Shown here: in pieces, positions 61,592-64,000 of the stretch | Layout of the letters: each line of letters starts with the position of its first letter | Position numbering within the stretch: the stretch's first letter is position 1 | Assembly: GCA_964351395.1 (NCBI GenBank) | Contig: CAYGOF010000002.1 | Location: forward strand, 372,001 to 436,000 | DNA: 64,000 nt | Direction: 5' to 3' | Source of the DNA: Imperialibacter sp964351395 | GTDB taxonomy: Bacteria; Bacteroidota; Bacteroidia; Cytophagales; Cyclobacteriaceae | Translations under genes and position numbers: made by a program | Notes under the pieces: model-generated | What the model saw: only the letters and a program-made list of their open reading frames with translations | Database searches by the model: none | Told to the model about the DNA's origin: nothing

Positions 61592-62790
61592 TAGCGAAGC
61601 TTGAGCGTTACAAGTGAAAAAATGGCTAACAGAATGCCTATGGTCCAGAAGCGGGCTACAATCTTGGCTTCGTGAATTCCTTTTTTCTGGTAGTGATGGT
61701 GCAGCGGCGACATAAGAAAAACACGCTTTCCTTCACCAAACCTTTTCTTAGTGTATTTGAAATAACTGACCTGAATGACTACAGAAAGATTTTCCACCAG
61801 AAAAATCCCGCAGAGAATAGGAATAAGAAGCTCTTTTCGAACAATAATGGCCAAAACGGCAATGATTCCTCCAAGACTAAGGCTTCCGGTATCACCCATG
61901 AATACCTGGGCAGGATAGGCGTTGTACCACAAGAAGCCAATGCAAGCACCTACCAGTGCGGTACAGAAAATTACCAGCTCACCTGAGTTGGGAATAAACA
62001 TCACGTTGAGGTACTGCGAAAATGTGACGTTTCCTGATACGTAGGCAAAAATGGCCAGCGTTAAAGCAATAATAGCCGAGGTGCCAGCTGCAAGACCATC
62101 TACACCGTCGGTAATATTGGCACCATTTGAAACAGAGGTAAAAATAAAAACAACGAGAAGCAGGTAAAGCACCCAATCAAACTGCCCGAGGAAGCCAAAA
62201 AGGACGTGATAATCCAACTCGTTGTCCTTGATAAATGGGATGGTTGTTACCAGCGCCTTAACATCACTGAATGACGTCATTACCTGTCCATTTACTGACT
62301 TATAGGTGAATTCTCTGACCGTGACGTCGTCATGGAAAACAAGCACCAAACCAACAATCAAGGCGATACTTACCTGCCCAATGATCTTAAATTTGCCGGC
62401 AAGGCCATCTTTGTTCTTTTTCTTGAGTTTCAGGTAATCATCCAAAAAGCCAATCAATCCCATGCTAACCGCCGTCACCAGCATAAGTATGATATAGATA
62501 TTTTCTAACTGAGCAAAGAGCAAAGTGGGAATCACAATCGCCATAATGATGATGATACCTCCCATGGTAGGAGTACCCTTCTTCTCCATCTGACCTTCAA
62601 GGCCCAGGTCCCTGATTTCCTCCCCCAATTGGTACTTCCGAAGCATGCCGATCAGGTATTTACCAAACGTTACTGTGATTAGTAGAGAAATGAGCGCAGC
62701 CATGCCTGCTCTGAAGGAGATAAAGCGAAAAACGCTTGCCCCCATCAGGTTAAACTCAGTTTCCAAATAATCAAACAAGTAATACAGCAT
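61591..62790 (-). CDS. mraY: Phospho-N-acetylmuramoyl-pentapeptide transferase
   Basis: 399 residues, ten membrane helices. MraY motifs: KKGTPTMGG (71-79), D117-D118 in GFLDDYLK, NITDGVDGLAAG, FMGDTGSLSLGG and PLHHHYQKKG near the C terminus. It links the MurNAc-pentapeptide to undecaprenyl phosphate, making lipid I. Longer than the E. coli enzyme (about 360), with extra residues around 155-200, as seen in Bacteroidota. Confidence 0.97.
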   Translation of the reverse strand: MLYYLFDYLETEFNLMGASVFRFISFRAGMAALISLLITVTFGKYLIGMLRKYQLGEEIRDLGLEGQMEKKGTPTMGGIIIIMAIVIPTLLFAQLENIYIILMLVTAVSMGLIGFLDDYLKLKKKNKDGLAGKFKIIGQVSIALIVGLVLVFHDDVTVREFTYKSVNGQVMTSFSDVKALVTTIPFIKDNELDYHVLFGFLGQFDWVLYLLLVVFIFTSVSNGANITDGVDGLAAGTSAIIALTLAIFAYVSGNVTFSQYLNVMFIPNSGELVIFCTALVGACIGFLWYNAYPAQVFMGDTGSLSLGGIIAVLAIIVRKELLIPILCGIFLVENLSVVIQVSYFKYTKKRFGEGKRVFLMSPLHHHYQKKGIHEAKIVARFWTIGILLAIFSLVTLKLR

Positions 62791-62798
62791 ACTATTGG

Positions 62799-64000
62799 CT
62801 ACTCGCTAAATGTCTTTAAAAGCTCGGTTACTACTTCTTTATCGTCAAAAGGGTGCTTTATCCCTTCTATTTCCTGGTAGGTCTCATGCCCTTTGCCAGC
62901 TACCAGCACGATATCCCCACTTTGAGACAGGCTGATCGCTGTTTTAATGGCTTCCTTTCTGTCTGGCACGACCAATGTTTTCTTGTACTGACTTGGCCCA
63001 ACACCTGCCTGCATGTCCTTGATGATCTCCATCGGGTCTTCAAACCGAGGGTTGTCGGAGGTCAGGATAACCTTGTCACTCAATTGACAAGAGATGGATG
63101 CCATCAACGGCCGCTTCGTTTTGTCGCGATTGCCGCCGCAGCCGACTACTGTCACTACCTTTTCATTCCCTGTACGAAAGCTTTTAATAGTTTTTAGCAC
63201 GTTTTCCAATGCATCGGGCGTATGGGCATAGTCAACGATTGCTACAATTCCACTGTTAGAAGGTACCAGTTGAAAACGTCCTCTTGCAGGATCAACATCC
63301 GACAACTGTGTAAGCACTTCTTCAGCTGGCTCTTCGAGTAAAATGGCAGTGCCATAAACCGCCAGCAAATTGTAAGCATTGAAATCGCCTACCAATTTGA
63401 ACCACACATCAATGTTGTCGATGTTCAGCTCCAGCCCTTGTATCGAATTACTGATCACTTTCGCTCTGAAGTCGCTCATGTGTTTGAGCGAATAAGACTT
63501 CTTTTCTGCTTTTGTATTTTGAAGCATGATAGCACCACGCTTGTCGTCAAGGTTGACAAGTGCAAACGCCGATGATGGAAGTCCGTCAAATAGTAGTTTC
63601 TTGGCTTTGATATATTCATCAAAAGTGCCGTGATAGTCAAGATGATCGTGGCTGATGTTGGTAAACACGCCACCAGCAAACTGTAAACCAGCGATGCGAT
63701 GTTGCACAATAGCATGAGAGCTGGCTTCCATAAAGCAATGTGTGCAGCCCTGATCAGCCATCTCCTTCAGCAGCTTATTCAGCGCGATAGCATCTGGCGT
63801 GGTATGGGTCGATGGAAGCACCTCATCCCCGATTTTATTCTCCACGGTTGACAGCAATCCTGACTTATATCCCAGCTTTCCAAAAAGCTGATGAAGTAAA
63901 GTAACAGTGGTGGTCTTTCCGTTTGTACCCGTTACCGCTACCAGCTTGAGCCTGGCAGAAGGGTTACCGTAAAAATTGGAAGCGATATAACCAAGTGCCT
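62799..64000 (-). CDS. murE: UDP-MurNAc-tripeptide ligase MurE, N terminus outside the window
   Basis: Partial. The frame is open to the end of the window, and the residues upstream of 63857 include the ATP loop GTNGKTTT near 63925-63950, so the start is beyond 64000; about 400 C-terminal residues are visible. MurE adds the third peptide residue. The specificity motif DNPRFEDP (DNPR type) fits meso-diaminopimelate as substrate rather than lysine (DNPA). Other marks are FMEASSHAIVQHRIAG, DYAHTPDALENVL and GKGHETYQEI. Ends 8 bases before mraY. Confidence 0.94.
   Translation of the reverse strand, partial: ALGYIASNFYGNPSARLKLVAVTGTNGKTTTVTLLHQLFGKLGYKSGLLSTVENKIGDEVLPSTHTTPDAIALNKLLKEMADQGCTHCFMEASSHAIVQHRIAGLQFAGGVFTNISHDHLDYHGTFDEYIKAKKLLFDGLPSSAFALVNLDDKRGAIMLQNTKAEKKSYSLKHMSDFRAKVISNSIQGLELNIDNIDVWFKLVGDFNAYNLLAVYGTAILLEEPAEEVLTQLSDVDPARGRFQLVPSNSGIVAIVDYAHTPDALENVLKTIKSFRTGNEKVVTVVGCGGNRDKTKRPLMASISCQLSDKVILTSDNPRFEDPMEIIKDMQAGVGPSQYKKTLVVPDRKEAIKTAISLSQSGDIVLVAGKGHETYQEIEGIKHPFDDKEVVTELLKTFSE

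Overview
The window is a bacterial chromosome segment from the Bacteroidota, most likely a gliding or free-living member of the Cytophagales. The evidence is gliding-type GldA/GldF/GldG genes, lineage-typical families (DUF4290 beside murA, DUF3109, DUF2911, FtsX-type permeases with a permease-prefix domain), starts without clear Shine-Dalgarno sequences, and several promoters matching the Bacteroidota -7 box TAnnTTTG. I cannot name the genus from sequence alone. No phage, transposase or CRISPR array was seen.

Layout. 1-2.1 kb: arginine biosynthesis (argC, cut by the window edge, then argJ). 2.2-5.7 kb: a secreted SGNH hydrolase, a Tat-exported sugar-isomerase-like protein, a small secreted protein and a stand-alone response-regulator receiver. 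5.7-10 kb: a PadR regulator coupled to a large FtsX-type permease, with a striking TTGTACAA operator pair, then galK. 10-14 kb: the DEAD-box helicase RhlE and a 1.18-kb tandem duplication that copied a small secreted-protein gene together with its terminator and upstream element. 14-20 kb: RNA-modification enzymes (RluA-type, an RlmI-like methyltransferase, TrmH-type), a PAP2 phosphatase split by a frameshift, and an aromatic amino acid decarboxylase between two exported proteins. 20-26 kb: DUF3109, a lipoprotein amidohydrolase, a second permease, DUF2911 and GNAT proteins. 26-31.5 kb: PcrA/UvrD helicase, DUF4290, murA (catalytic Cys replaced by Asp), an OmpA-type protein and tRNA-Leu(CAG). 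31.5-39 kb: a tandem pair of two-repeat secreted paralogues, dnaN, DUF4340 and the gldG-gldF-gldA operon, SDR. 39-45 kb: hemolysin III, purine nucleoside phosphorylase, S9 peptidase, a UPF0175/DUF3368 toxin-antitoxin pair, DUF1080 and DinB proteins. 45-45.5 kb: an unusual convergent intergenic region with a 97-bp element bounded by 12-bp inverted repeats and a 22/23-bp-period palindromic tandem array. 45.5-52 kb: CPBP protease, a LytTR-regulator/outer-membrane-protein/DUF2306-like operon ending in a coupled small gene, a lipoprotein, an AI-2E-type transporter and an FMN reductase. 52.2-52.8 kb: a hairpin-rich intergenic stretch. 52.8-64 kb: the division and cell wall (dcw) cluster on the minus strand, murE-mraY-murD-ftsW-[murG::murC]-ftsQ-ftsA-ftsZ, with almost every junction overlapping or touching.

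How the genes work together. The last 11 kb makes lipid II and the septum: MurE, MurD and MurC build the UDP-MurNAc peptide, MraY and MurG make the lipid intermediates, FtsW polymerises glycan, and FtsQ/A/Z assemble the divisome. MurA, which makes the precursor for this pathway, is at 29 kb. The most notable observations are the in-frame MurG-MurC fusion, the Asp-type MurA, the 22/23-bp palindromic repeat array, the tandem duplication of a secreted-protein cassette and the PadR operator. The fusion and the repeat array are the best candidates for something little described.
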